A model generated the notes under the pieces. It saw only the letters and a list, made by a program, of their open reading frames with translations, ran no database searches and was not told the origin of the DNA. The position numbers and the translations under genes were made by a program. Positions 53,155-63,639 of a stretch of DNA of 64,000 bases are shown here, one piece after another. Positions within the stretch are counted from its first letter, which is position 1, and every line of letters begins with the position of its first letter. Origin of the DNA: Prorocentrum cordatum (Eukaryota > Sar > Dinophyceae > Prorocentrales > Prorocentraceae); the NCBI GenBank assembly GCA_963575745.1, contig CAUYUJ010014197.1:281646-345645 (forward strand), read 5' to 3'.

Positions 53155-53541
53155 TTGTGGGGCCGATCGGTGGGAGGAGTGAAGATCGATGGAGGCGTGT
53201 GGGGCATAGATGGATCTGGGGGGAAGTACACTAAGGACTGGCGGCTCCGCCGCTGCGGTTGGGCGTGTGTCCACATAGGTTCATCTAGCCTTTTCGACAC
53301 CATCATCATGGGCACGTTGCCCAGCGAGAAGCAGTCCTCCCCGAGGACGGAGCTTTATGCTTTGATTATGTTGGCCAGCTGTACGACTGGCCATTGCAGA
53401 GTGTACTCTGATTCCTTGAGAGTTGTCAAAGGAGTTCGTCAACCGATGCAGGCGAAGTATCGTTCTTCGATGTTGGACTTGTGGGCCAAGTATCATGACT
53501 ATGTTGTCTCGTGGGGGGTATATCCAAGCGCTTTGGACTAA
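53155..53541 (+). pseudogene. RNase H domain remnant
   Basis: IDGSGG at about 53203-53220 (first catalytic Asp), RTELYAL at about 53345 (Glu) and VYSDSLRVV at about 53400 (second Asp) are in one frame. The expected WTKSHPT block appears in another frame from 53534, so an indel lies near 53525. The frame stops at 53539-53541. Nothing upstream of the RNase H is preserved; the microsatellite boundary is the truncation point. Confidence 0.82.
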
Positions 53542-53594
53542 GTCACATCCCACCCAGGCCCAACGCCAAAGCATGATTTTTTATATATAATTAC

Positions 53595-54278
53595 GTGGAA
53601 GTTTATTTGAACCAAGCTGCAGATGTTTTCGCTGATGCCGCAGCTGACCGTGCCCAAGTTCACGAGGAGTTGGTGGATCAGACCCGTATGCCCCATAAAC
53701 GTGCGTCGGATGTTTTATCGCGTTTGTTGGCTGTCCAGCGGGAGATCCTCTTCACTGGGGAGAGGGACCGTGCTGAGCGCGTCCCTAGGAGATGTCGAGG
53801 CCAACAAACTAATGTTGTAGAGCGTGTCTGCAGGTTGCGAACTTGCGGGTACGAGTTGCGGAATGCTAGCATGAAGTGTCTGAAGTGCTTCAGAGGTTTC
53901 CCATTGAGAGGGAAGCTGGCGGATGTTTGGCCTGACCCTTGCAAGCCACGCTGTTCAATACAGCAGAAGATCCAGAGCCTGCCCTCGAAGGCAGTTGCCG
54001 TTGCGAGTGGAATGGAAGACCCTGTCCCTGATAACCTCGCGGTCGTGCCTGTCGGGGGGGCGGCTCTGGATCACCATATGGCCGAGTTTTGTGACCCATC
54101 CCATCAGCTTGCAGTGCCGAGAGGAGGTCTTTTCTGTGAGGTGTGTATGTGGGGGATTATGCAGTTAATGCCCTTGGTCCCTCTCCAGGCTCTGTGGCAA
54201 GCCTACGTCGTCGGGCCGCGAGGTGTTGTCGCGGCTCTCCAGAGGGCTGCCCCCGAAATCGGGCACCTTTTTCCCTGA
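53595..54278 (+). pseudogene. RNase H end and Cys-rich C-terminal tail
   Basis: Begins with NQAADVFADAAADRAQ, the last RNase H motif, in a third frame. A basic region follows, then CGYELRNASMKCLKC (about 53850-53895), and a later pair FCEVC (about 54131-54145) embedded in a leucine-rich end. This tail corresponds to the Cys pairs at the end of LINE A and LINE B ORF2. The TGA at 54276-54278 may be the original stop. It is followed by about 70 bases of AT-richer 3' UTR and then CTC repeats. Confidence 0.75.
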
Positions 54279-54349
54279 TGTGTGATTTGTTTCTTGAACG
54301 ACCTCCCCAAAGGAGGATGACGCTTTAGACGGAATTAGCATTAGAATTA

Positions 54350-54600
54350 TTGTTCCTCCTCCTTCTCCTCCGTTTCTCCTCCTCCTCACCTTCCTCCTCC
54401 ATACATTAATATATCAGAGCATCCATCTGCCCGTCCATCCGTACATCCAGCCTCCTCCACCTCCCACTAAGGCGAGGGGGGGGGGGGCGCCAGGCTCGCC
54501 CCCGCACACCCAAAGAGTCGTTCATGATTCCCCTTCTATTCCTGAGCCTCCTCCCTCCTCTTCCTCCTCTTCCTCCTCCTCCTCCTCGATCATCCCCCCT
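54350..54600 (+). repeat. (CTC)n tracts downstream of the truncated LINE
   Basis: CTC/TCC at 54352-54400 and 54545-54595, with a G-run at 54477-54487 between them. Confidence 0.85.
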
Positions 54601-54883
54601 CCCTGTCCTCCACAGCCCCACTCCTCCCTCCTCAGTCGACCCCTCTTCCCCTTCGCTACAATGTGATCAACATATACCCTACCCCTCTTGGATCCTACAA
54701 ACAAGGGTTGTCCTCAATTGCGGAGTTTTGTGAGTTCGGGCATAAGCATCCGCTGGCTTGTAGCTGCTAGGCTCCAGCCGACCTTTGGACCTGGACGACC
54801 ACTGACATGGATATAGACTGTAAGCGCCCGGAGAACTTGGCATTCCAGACTTTCGCGCAAAAAGAGCGTCACTGGCATCATCG

Positions 54884-55090
54884 CAAGCATGAGCATCACT
54901 ATCACCATAGCCAACACCACCACCGTCACCACCACTGCCACCACCATGATCACCATCGCCGTCAACATGAACACCACGACCATCATCACAATCATGACGG
55001 GTATCGTCGCCATCACCATCATCGGAATCATCATCACCACCACCGTCATGGGCATCATCAACAGCACCGTCATCGTCAGAATGTTGCTCC
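54884..55090 (+). repeat. Degenerate CAC/CAT triplet region
   Basis: CACCAC, CATCAC and CGTCAC triplets with many substitutions. Gives a His-rich false ORF. Confidence 0.85.
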
Positions 55091-55500
55091 GCTGTCCCAT
55101 CGTTCTCCTCCTACCCGTGGGACTCGCTCGGACCAGGATCCCGAATCCGGTGACCCCGTGTGCGGACGGCCGTGCCCTCGCCCCAACCACCCTCAAGAAC
55201 ATCGGCGCTGTCGCCGACGGTCGACTGTCCTCTTCCTCCTGATCTTGCTCCATGTCCTTCCATAATTCCCCACATCCTGAATGGGGTTCTTGTTTTCTCT
55301 GGACACCCCGCGCAGTCCCCCCCCACACACTTTCTGCGTCGGCGGCTGGGCAGAGGTCGACTGCTTTTGGCTGAATGGCAACAGGGGACACGCTGTATGC
55401 AAATGAAGGCCGCAATGCACGGGAGGAGGAGGAGCCCCCGCGCGACGGGGGGGAGAGGAAGCCAGGCCACCCAGAACTGCCGGCAGCGGCAGGAAGACTT
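55091..55500. other. No gene recognised
   Basis: Mixed sequence between two CAT/CAC regions. Frames lack motifs. Confidence 0.4.
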
Positions 55501-56010
55501 CCTCCATCATCATCACACACATTTCATCATCACATATCACACTCATCACGATTACCATCACCATCAGCATCACCATCACGATCACACCACCATCGTCATC
55601 GTCACCGCTGTCACCATCCGATCACGATCGTGATAATCACCCGCATCAGCATCAACATCAACATCATCGTCATTTTCACCATCAGCAGCATCATCATCAA
55701 CTTCACCACCATCATCATCATCGTCATCATTATCACCATCATCATCCGCATCAGCATGAACTCTAGCAGCTGCACCCATTCGTTCACTTCACTAATTAGT
55801 CACTGGCTCGGCCACTCATTACTATCACTCATCATCCATCCTCATCGTCATCATGATCATCATCGCCAACACCATTGTCATCACGTCACCCACACCACCA
55901 TCGTCATCATCATCATTCAGTTTCCCATCACGATCAACTACCATCGTTCGTCATCATCACCACCACAATCATCAGCACCATCATCATCACCAGCATCATC
56001 ATAAGTGCAC
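55501..56010 (+). repeat. Degenerate (CAT)n region
   Basis: CAT/CAC/CAG triplets at 55501-55765 and 55835-56010, with a short CT run at 56026-56040. Confidence 0.9.
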
Positions 56011-56064
56011 ACATTCCGCCACTCACTCTCTCTCTCTCTCACGCACCCACACACTCATTTTGAG

Positions 56065-57150
56065 GCCTCGAGCGGGAACCTCGTCTGTGAGCAAACTCCA
56101 AGAAATTATCCGGCTGGAACGCTCTCTATGGGGCTCGTAATTCAAGTTGATAGCATTAACGGGCCATCCAAAATGGGTAAGTGTCATCGCAAGTGGCATC
56201 GCAATTGGGTTCTTGAGGGCTGACAATATGGGATGCATCAGGCCGGAACCTCGTCTGTGAGTGAGTTGCGGGGAAGTTCCAGACGGGACCCCCCCCCATG
56301 GTGCCACAACTCACATTAATAACCCGAGCGGGTCATTTCAAAACCCGTAGCTGTCGTCGCTGTTGGGCTCCTCAGGCTTGACTCTGGAAGGAGTCGATGG
56401 CGGGAACATCGTTTGTGAGTGGTTTGCCAAAAAATCTCAAGCGGGAACCACCTCCCTATGGGGCCCGCAGGTCAAGGTGGTAATTCGAACGGGTCATCAA
56501 AAACTTCGTAACAGTCAATACCTTTAGGTTCTTCAGCCCTGAATATTATTGGAGGTCTCGGACGGGAATCTCGTTTGCGAGTGAAATGCGAAGAAGGTGT
56601 AGACGGAAGCCCCATCCCTATGGGGCCCGCAGCTCATGTTAATAATCCGAGCAGGTCATCCCCAAACGTGGTAACTGTCGTCACTTTTGAGCTCCGCAAG
56701 CCTGCATATGGAAGCAGTCTCGAGCGGGAGCCTCGTACGCGAATGGGTTGCGAGGAAGTCTCAAGCGGGAGCTCCATCCCAATGGGGCCCGCAGCTCATA
56801 TTAGCAATCCGAGCGGGTCATTCTTCATCCAAAACCTTGTACGTGTCATCGCGCTATCAAGCAGGGGCCTCGTCTGTGAGTGAAGAATCTGAAGCGGGAG
56901 CGCCTCCCTATGAGGCCCGCAACTCATGCTAATAATCCGGGTGTGCCATCAAATTCCTGTAACTGTCGTCGCCGTGATGCATGAATCTGGAGTGAATCGC
57001 GGGAGCCTCGTCCGGGAGTGGATCGCGGCGGCGTCTCCAGCCCCGGAAACGGTCGTCCATTTATTGTGAGCTCGGCTCCCAGCTTGCCTGCCGCTAGCTC
57101 TTACGGGCCTCCCCTCCCTATGGGGCTCGCACCCCACGTTGGCAATCTGA
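56065..57150 (+). repeat. About 160-bp tandem array, 6-7 copies
   Basis: Units share GCGGGAnCCTCGTnTGTGAG, CCCTATGGGGCCCGCA, an AATnCGAGCGGGTCATC segment and CTGTCGTC. Starts are near 56074, 56244, 56400, 56564, 56726, 56861 (shortened) and 57001. They are diverged enough to be old. Confidence 0.85.
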
Positions 57151-57600
57151 ACGTTGTGTGCCGAGCTGGTCGTCGGCAAACTTGTTACTGCCGAGACTGT
57201 CTGGAGCGCGGGCCGACGGCGCCCCTGCGGAATGCGCTCGAGGAGTTCGACAAGAATTCGGTGAACTCCAAGGATGCGACGGAGCAGTGCGTGGCAACGC
57301 TGGACTTCAAGCTGCCTCTCGCCTGAGCGTGGCCGCGATTAGCTCGAGACCTGCGGGGTTGTCCCAACGGCTGGTTCCCGCGCCCCAGCGGCTCTCGGGG
57401 TTGTCCCAACGGCCGCGCCCGCTGGGCTGCCCCAACAGCTTCGCGATCCAACCATCGGAAAACGCGCCCATGCCGCCCGTGGCCGCATCGGCGTCGAGGA
57501 AAATCGACTTGTTCTGGCCAGGACCCAGAGGAGGTGCATGTGGAGAACAAGCAGGAGGAGGATAAGAGAGGGAGCATGAATATGATGGCGAGGGGAAGGA
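57151..57600 (+). repeat. Unassigned sequence with GGGGTTGTCCCAACGGC repeats
   Basis: GGGTTGTCCCAACGGC near 57356 and 57399, and GGGCTGCCCCAACAGC near 57434, form an irregular repeat of about 35-43 bp. The remainder has no recognised gene. Confidence 0.6.
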
Positions 57601-57738
57601 AAAATGAATGAATGAATGAATGAATGAATGAATGAATGGATGAATGAATGAATGAATGAATGAATGAATGAAGGAATGAATGAATGAATGAATCAATGAG
57701 TGAGTGAATGAGTGAGTGAATGAATGAATGAGTGAATA
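57601..57738 (+). repeat. (AATG)n tetranucleotide microsatellite
   Basis: About 34 units, mostly GAATGAAT, with GTGA and GGAT variants at the right end. Confidence 0.95.
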
Positions 57739-58420
57739 ATAATTCGTGGAGTCCTGCCACCACCTTTGTCATACTGCCACAGCTCGTTGTAACACGCTTA
57801 CTTTCAGAGGTAGGACTCTGAGTCGGGTTAATTCTGCACCCACCCAGACATCGCGACACAGCCAGGGCACTCCGCTGAGACCGGCACTGGCCATAGTCCT
57901 GCAACCCCATTCTTGGGCACGCAACCCGTGGGGTGCCGGCTCCAAAGGCACGAGGGCCCCCTCACCTAGGCCCACTCCCCGCCCCCCGAGCCGCCCCCTT
58001 GCCTTCGAAGCCCTCCTTAGCTCTAGGGGCGTATATTATCGAAGTGATTGGAAGCGGACCTTGAAGAGGTGCCGCGGCATATGTGCTCAGGGCAGGTCGG
58101 CGAATTACTGCTGATGGGATCGCGCCACGGGCCACGAGTTCGAGAAACGGTTCGCTTCCCGAAGAAGAAGCTCCCGAGGTCCCCGAGGTCCTGGACGGGA
58201 GAGAGCACGAACGAGTGGCCCCCAGCGGGGCCTGCTGGCTAGGCACGCTGGGCTCCTCTATGATGTCGAGCTCTGTGTAACTATTGTGGTTGCTGCTGCA
58301 TGGTTGCTGACCGCTGCTACTGCCTACGCCTACTCCTCGGGGCCGACCTCCTCCGCTAACTTCCTCTCGAGTGGCCCACGTGGGGCCGCGCCTGCCAGGA
58401 AGATTCCCCCTCGGATTCCA
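57739..58420. other. No gene recognised
   Basis: Mixed sequence; no protein motif on either strand. Confidence 0.4.
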
Positions 58421-59090
58421 TCAACTGCTCCAGCTGCCTCGAGAGAGCGATGTCGCGGTTCGTGTCTCGGTGGGAACTGCACGATATGATGGCCTTGGGC
58501 TTTTCGCCCTGCTCCGCTCACAGCACCTGCACCCCAGGATCACCCTGCCAAACCTCTGAGCTGTGATCCCCTTCTCAAAAATCTCGTTGGTGTAGTGTTC
58601 CTGCATCTCGTCTCGCAAGATGATGTCAATCTGCTTTGAGCCGTCTGGCAGCTGCTTGCCAGCGCCGTGCAGGCTGGACGCCATCGCCACGTGGACGTGG
58701 GGGGCCCTCGATCTTCGTGGTTGACTTGCTGACCATCTTTTTCTAGCTTTTTCACCTCGGCGCTCTGGTGGTTGTACCTGATGCCTGCATCCTTGCCCGC
58801 TGCTGCCAGGCCGACCGTCGCGTCTGGCATCTCGTATATGACGTACACGGCGCCCTTGAGGTCCGCGACCTCGCGAGCCAGGAACAGGGTCAGCCTGTCG
58901 TTCGCCTTCGACGCGTTCCCGACTGAGCCTTTGCCTCCTCCTTTCTTCTGGCGTCCTCCACCTTCTTCTTATCCTGGACCCTTTTGGCGCTTCTTCTCTG
59001 GAGGGTTGTACCAAGATGGAGGCTCCACGACCATTTGGCTCGGCTCGCCATCTGGCATCGTCAACGTATGGGCGTGGCCGAAGCGGGAGG
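58421..59090 (-). pseudogene. Second ORF downstream of the minus-strand zinc-finger LINE
   Basis: Three overlapping frames carry successive pieces. PSQMVVEPPSWYNPPEKKRQ lies near 59050-58990. AREVADLKGAVYVIYEMPDA, then QSAEVKKLEKDGQQVNHED, run from about 58880 to 58700. MASSLHGAGKQLPDGSKQ, then ILRDEMQEHY, follow to about 58590. The AREVADLKGA stretch resembles ARDLAEIKGA in the ORF at 3873-4766. The protein is helical and charged, with no named domain. Frameshifts near 58970 and 58690 make it non-functional. Confidence 0.5.
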
Positions 59091-59097
59091 TGGGTGG

Positions 59098-59430
59098 GTA
59101 CTGAGGTGATCGCAGAAATCGTCGGGGCTCGAGCCGTCGATCTCGCAGCCGGGGCAGGCGAAGGAGGACACGGGGATAATCGTTTTCAAGGAAGAGGGGC
59201 CCACAGTTTGGCAACGTCCACGAAACACAGAGCCCATCACATGGCTTGCTGCGCTAGCCTTGCATGCGAATGCTTGTCTGCAGTGAACACACACATATGT
59301 TGGTAGGAGTAGTAGCATGGCATACATTGCGGAGCCCATGGGTGCCCCTGAGGTGGTTCGTGAGATCCCTGCGGGTGCGAAATGGTGCCTCACAAGGTCC
59401 TCCTGGGTTGTCCCCGGGGGGGAGCCAGCA
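59098..59430 (-). pseudogene. Zinc-finger array of the minus-strand LINE
   Basis: The first module reads PCEAPFRTRRDLTNHLRGTHG (C, then H and H) in one frame, near 59420-59350. After a shift, the second reads YVCVHCRQAFACKASAASH near 59290-59235. The third, FACPGCEIDGSSPDDFCDHLSTH, lies near 59170-59105. Spacing between Cys pairs and His pairs is finger-like. Their order and spacing parallel the fingers at 3613-3950. The element is inferred from this parallel rather than from RT sequence. Confidence 0.65.
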
Positions 59431-59530
59431 CTTCCACGGGTACTGAGCGCCGCCAGGTCCGTGCGGTGTCTCCTCCAGCTCGCAGGGCACCGGTGGCGCC
59501 TGCACAAGCTCGGGGGGGCGGGATCTGAGG

Positions 59531-59900
59531 AGGAGGGAGGGCGAGAGGGAGGAGAAGACGGAGGGCGAGGATGACGAGGAGGAGGAGAAGGCGCAACAGA
59601 GAGCGGGAGGAGAGCCCCCGCCAAGGCGAATGGGCGAACAAAAACGAGGGGCAAATTCATTACATTATCATGCGGTGTCCTACCGTCGGAATCTGGTTTC
59701 AGATCCTGTTCCCCCCCTTCTCTTCTCTTCCGCCTCTTCCACCCCTTCTCCCTTTTCCTGTACCTAGTCCTCCTCCTCCTCCTCCTCCTCCTCCTCTGGC
59801 GCTGTTCCTCCTCCTCCTCGTCCTCCTCCTCCTCCTCCTCCTCCTCCTCCTGCTCATCCTCCCTCCTCCCTCCTCGTCGTCGTCCTTCCCCCTCCTCGTC
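59531..59900 (+). repeat. GGA-rich then (CTC)n microsatellite
   Basis: GGA/GAGG-rich DNA at 59531-59592, unique DNA, then CTC at 59768-59850 with further CTC to 59900. Confidence 0.85.
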
Positions 59901-60190
59901 CTCATTCCTACATAGATTGCTCAGGCATTGATCGGGTGATCGCTGCGTCTGCCCTCGTCCTCCTGCTCCTCCTCCTCGTTTTCGTCCTCTCTCCTCCTCC
60001 CGCCTCCTACTGCCTCATCCTCCTTCTGCTCCTCCTCGGCCTCTGCTTCTTCCCAGCGCGGGCCTGAAGGATGCCGTCGTGAGTGGCGGCCCTGACGCGA
60101 GCCTTCCCGCGGGACGTCCTGGTGAGGCGCCTGAACATCTTCTCCTCCTGGGTTTGAAGTGGGTTTTGAGTCGATCCTTCACTCCACATA
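59901..60190. other. CTC-rich unique sequence; no gene
   Basis: Short CTC runs near 59963-60000 and 60015-60040. No motif. Confidence 0.45.
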
Positions 60191-60580
60191 TCTCATGTGT
60201 ATATATATATGAACGTACATGTATATGTCATGCACACCCTCACAGAAAGAGGAAGAGTGTGGGAGAGAGGGCGAGAGAATGGCAGGGCGATGCATTATAC
60301 ATATATATATATGTGTGTATGCATAGATAGAGAGAGGGAGAACGAGCCAGAGGACAACATGCATATATTTCCACACATGTAAACCTGTGTATGTAGAGAG
60401 ACAGAGAGAGAGATCACACCAACACAACGAACAGTAAGAGGGACAACACATGCGTATACTGCAGATGTGCACCGAGAAAGCGAGAAGGATCCAGAGAGCG
60501 AGAGAGCGAGAGCGCGAGAGAGAGAGAGAGAAACCGAGACTGAGAGAGCGCGAGAGTGAGTGAGTGAGTGAGTGAGAGCG
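60191..60580 (+). repeat. (TA)n, (GA)n and (GAGT)n microsatellites
   Basis: TA at 60199-60210 and 60301-60312, GA-rich DNA at 60250-60410, GAGC/GA at 60490-60560 and (GAGT)n at 60555-60574. Confidence 0.9.
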
Positions 60581-60845
60581 AGATCACGAACGTGCGAGAG
60601 CTCCTGCTGGAGTGGGCTAGGCTAGGGGCGGCGAGGCGGACTGGCGCGCGACGCCGCGTCGGCGGCCCGCGGGCGCGGCCCGGGACGCCAGCCAGATCGA
60701 GGCCAGCGCGGCTCTCAGGCTTAATCGGCCTACCCTGGTTCCCTCGCGTCGTCAAAACATCTGCTGCGGGGTGGGCGCCAGGGTGCGGTTCGAGGCGCGC
60801 GGAGCATGGGCCCCAGACGCCCTCCAGTCGTGAAGACATCGCGAC
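60581..60845. other. No gene recognised
   Basis: CG-rich unique sequence; no motif. Confidence 0.4.
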
Positions 60846-61080
60846 GGAAGGCTTTTGGCCGTTTTTTCTACCTCTAGGGGCCCTCTCCGGGCCCCAGGAC
60901 CGTCAAAAGGACTCGGAGTGAAAGCCGGTCCCAGGGAGTGAGTCCAGACCTCGGGGGGGAGCCACGCTGCGAAAAGATTACGGCGTCGAATGCCTGGGTA
61001 ACTCTCTCCCCACTTCCCCTTCCCTACAGCTTTTGGAGCCCAGCGCGGATTTCTTGGATCGGCGCTGGAACTACTCGGTG
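60846..61080 (+). repeat. Dispersed repeat family E, copy 2
   Basis: TTTTGGCCGTTTTTTCTACC, GGGCCCCAGGACCGTCAAAA, GTGAGTCCAGACCTCGGGG and the AAAAGATTACGGCGTCGAATG segment align with copy 3 at 61436-61590. The end (GCGCGGATTTCTTGGATCGG) resembles the inverted repeat at 63546-63635. Confidence 0.75.
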
Positions 61081-61095
61081 CCGCCACGGCCGCTC

Positions 61096-61390
61096 GCTCC
61101 TCCTCCTCCTCCGTGCCCTCCCTGTCCTCCTCCTCCTCCTCCACCCCCTCCTCCTCTTTCCTCTTTCCTCTTTCCTCCCCCTCCTCCTCCCCCTCCTCCT
61201 CCACCTCCTCCTGTCCTCCTCCTCCACCTCATCCTGCCCTCCTCATTCCTCCTCTTCCTCCTACTTACTCCTCATCCTCGTCTTCTCTCTTCCTCCTGCT
61301 CCTCCTCCTCCTCCTCCTCCTCCTCCTCCTCGTGATCCTGCTCCTCCTCCTCCTCCTCCTCCTCCTCCTCCTCCTCCTCCTCCTCCTCGC
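61096..61390 (+). repeat. (CTC)n microsatellite region
   Basis: CTC/TCC with CCC and TTT interruptions. The longest pure runs are at 61301-61330 and 61343-61388. Confidence 0.93.
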
Positions 61391-61435
61391 CGGTCGCCAC
61401 GGGGCTCTCCTGCGAGCGCAAGGCAAAACAGAAAC

Positions 61436-61600
61436 ATGCTGTTTTCGGCCTCTGGGGGCCTCGCTGGGCCTCGGGACCGTCAAACAATGACTCAGGACGA
61501 AAAACCAGCCCTGGGGAAGTGATCCAGACCTCCGGGGCCCACACATCGAAAAAATGTTAGCAGCCAGATGTCTGGGAAGCCCCTTTCTGGCCCCAAAAGC
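61436..61600 (+). repeat. Dispersed repeat family E, copy 3
   Basis: Same order as copy 2: TTTTCGGCCTCTGGGGGCC, GGGACCGTCAAACAATGACT, TGATCCAGACCTCCGGGGCC and ATCGAAAAAATGTTAGCAGC. Confidence 0.75.
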
Positions 61601-61715
61601 GTCTGGGTGCACAAGAAGCGCCAGGGGAACAAACGTGGAAGGGCCTACGGAACAGCGGCCCCCGTCGGATCTGAACCGTTCCTGCTTTCAGCGTCTTGGC
61701 TGTAGCGTAGCCGTG

Positions 61716-61815
61716 GGAGGAGGAGGAGGAGGAGGAGGAGGAGGAGGAGAAGGAGGACGAGGAGGAGGAGGAGGACGAGGAGGAGGAGGAGGAGGAGGAG
61801 AAGGAGACGGAGGAG
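61716..61815 (+). repeat. (GGA)n microsatellite
   Basis: GGA with AGGAC and AAG interruptions. Confidence 0.95.
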
Positions 61816-61939
61816 AGAGGAAGCGGAGGACCAGTGCAAACCCAAGACGCATCAACGATATTGCAATAAACCCTCCCTCCAAGGATTCATTTTCACTGAT
61901 GGAAGTGCCCCGTTGGAAGACAGCCGTTTGAAAATCCAG

Positions 61940-62115
61940 AACTATGCCAGAACACCATTCCTGGAACTTCAACGCCGCGAATCACCGTTACTGTAGCGTC
62001 TTGACGATCCTGAATCGTGCCAGAACAATATTCCTGGGACTTCAGCTCCGCGAGTCGACGTTGCGCCCTGACATTCCAACATCGTGCCGAAACAACATAT
62101 TCAGGACGCTCGTCA
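61940..62115 (+). repeat. About 74-bp tandem repeat, 3 copies
   Basis: CGTGCCAGAACAATATTCCTGG-like starts at about 61944, 62017 and 62091, followed by ACTTCAnCnCCGCGA. Confidence 0.78.
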
Positions 62116-62219
62116 CGAGAATCCTCGAATCTGTTGTGAATTTTTGAGACAAAAGTACGCGTCGATAAGCCGAGAACGACATGTTGAAAAGGAACCACCC
62201 TCAATCCGTGATATTATTG

Positions 62220-62510
62220 CAACAATGTTAAACAAATGCGCGCGGCACTAAGGCGAGAACCACATCTTTGAAACGGACCGCCCTCCATTCGTAAAGGTCA
62301 TTCAATGGTTGAGACGAGTGTGCGCGGCGCTAATGTGGGAACCGAATTGTGAAATCGGACCACCCTCCATCCGCGAAGCTCTGGCAAAGTCAAAGCTTCA
62401 GGATCATAAATGGGGAGGAAGTCTCAGGCGAAACGTTCAGCCCACCTTACTGACACGCCTCGGGGCGTGACAGGGGAGGAGTTATGTATAAGGAAAAGGA
62501 ATGGAGGAGG
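62220..62510 (+). repeat. Dispersed repeat family B, two tandem units (plus orientation)
   Basis: GCGCGGCACTAAGGCGAGAACC and GTGCGCGGCGCTAATGTGGGAACC units are followed by TCTCAGGCGAAACGTTCAGC, GGGCGTGACAGGGGAGGAGTT and TAAGGAAAAGGAATGG. This is the same order as 15815-16000. Confidence 0.75.
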
Positions 62511-63000
62511 AGAAGGACGAAGAGGAGGAAGAGGAGGAGGAGGAAGCGGAGGAGGAAGTGGAGGAGGAGGGGAAAGGAGGACAAGGAGGACGACGAGAGG
62601 GAAGGAGGATGGGGGAGAGGAGATGGGAGGGGTCAAGCTAGGTGCGCTAGCATCACATCTGACGTCCTACCCCTGCCAATATGCCGGATCCATGTCCTCC
62701 GCTAACGTGCCCGCCCGATGTGGGCGCTTTCGAATACCAAGTGCCGTCTGGAAGCGCGGGAACGAGACCAGCGCTGCAGCGGGAGTACGACTTTGAATGA
62801 CCGAAGCGCGGAAATGAGGGCGGCGCTGCAGCGGGAGCACCATTCTGGACGAACCAGAAACGACCAGATTGAAAAAAGCAAAAAGGGAAAATGCAAGATC
62901 CTGTGCAAAACAATACGTGGAAAGGACGGGACACTCTCTGGACAGAGTCACGAGAGAGAGGAGAACAGGATTCATATTGTGCAATTGTAAACGAGCATGC
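62511..63000 (+). repeat. GGA tract and dispersed repeat family A, copy 4
   Basis: GGA-rich DNA at 62500-62610; then GGTGCGCTAGCATCACATC and CTACCCCTGCC. The 52-bp unit CCAGCGCTGCAGCGGGAG...AAGCGCGGAAATGA lies at 62767-62818, with a diverged second copy after it. The AAAATGCAAGATCCTGT segment resembles 8427-8443. Confidence 0.7.
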
Positions 63001-63360
63001 GCGGCGGAAACGGTTGTGTCAGCAGCGACGTGGGACACGAAACGCTACATGCAGCAACAGCCAGGAGATGCGCCGTAGAAACCTGCGAACGAGCAGCACG
63101 ATCGCGGCACAGCGAGAAGAAATTACCTGTTCGACCATGGATGCCTTTCAGCCCGGCCGCCCCCGCGCGCTCGCCGCGCCTGCTGCGTGAGCATGCCCCC
63201 GCGCCCAGCTCCCCCCTCCGCGGCTGCCCGCTCGCCTCTCCCGGGTCAATTCGCGACTCCGTCTCCCCGTCTCGCTCGGACGCGCGGGCGGATTGCCTCT
63301 GCCGCGCCGCGACGCAGGAAGTGTTCGACCATGGACCCCTTCTTGCCCATCGCTCCTGGG
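63001..63360. other. No gene recognised; repeated GTTCGACCATGGA word
   Basis: GTTCGACCATGGA occurs at about 63129 and 63322. The intervening sequence is GC-rich without motif. Confidence 0.45.
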
Positions 63361-63470
63361 CCGCCGCCGGCGGTCTTCGGCAGTCGGCGGTCTTCGGCGG
63401 TCTTCTGACGGTCTTCGGCGGTTTCCAGCGGTCTTCGGCGGTCTCCAGCGGCCTTCGGCGCGAGGGCTGG
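63361..63470 (+). repeat. GGCGGTCTTC short tandem repeat
   Basis: About eight GGTCTTCGGC/GGTTTCCAGC units of 10-13 bp. Confidence 0.85.
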
Positions 63471-63545
63471 ACGGTTGCGTTCAACAAGGGGTCCGTGATC
63501 GAACACGTTGGGAAGAAGGAAAACACTGCATAGTCTCAAACTTTC

Positions 63546-63635
63546 GGAGGTCCGCGCGGATCTCTTTGGATCGGCAGCGCCGGAGGCACCGCCAGCGGGG
63601 CCCAGCGCAGATCCAAGAAATCCGCGCGGACCTCC
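63546..63635. repeat. Inverted repeat, 26-27-bp arms, 37-base loop
   Basis: 63546-63572 (GGAGGTCCGCGCGGATCTCT...) pairs with 63610-63635. A one-base length difference and one mismatch are the only flaws. A related single arm occurs at 61035-61057. Confidence 0.88.
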
Positions 63636-63639
63636 ACAA

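Larger units (their letters stand above)
53155..54360 (+). mobile_element. 5'-truncated LINE of the A/B type (RNase H and Cys-rich tail)
   Basis: Starts directly after a CTC run with the first RNase H block and ends near 54360 with another CTC tract. No endonuclease or RT is present. At least two frameshifts. Its order (RNase H, then Cys pairs) matches the 3' third of LINE A and LINE B. Confidence 0.8.
58421..59530 (-). mobile_element. 3' end of a zinc-finger LINE (minus strand)
   Basis: In minus-strand order: three Cys/His finger modules (about 59420 down to 59100), then a second ORF (about 59090 down to 58421). This is the arrangement seen at 3613-4766. No RT is found upstream; a GGA/CTC-rich region begins at about 59530, so the copy is 5'-truncated there. 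Confidence 0.65.
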
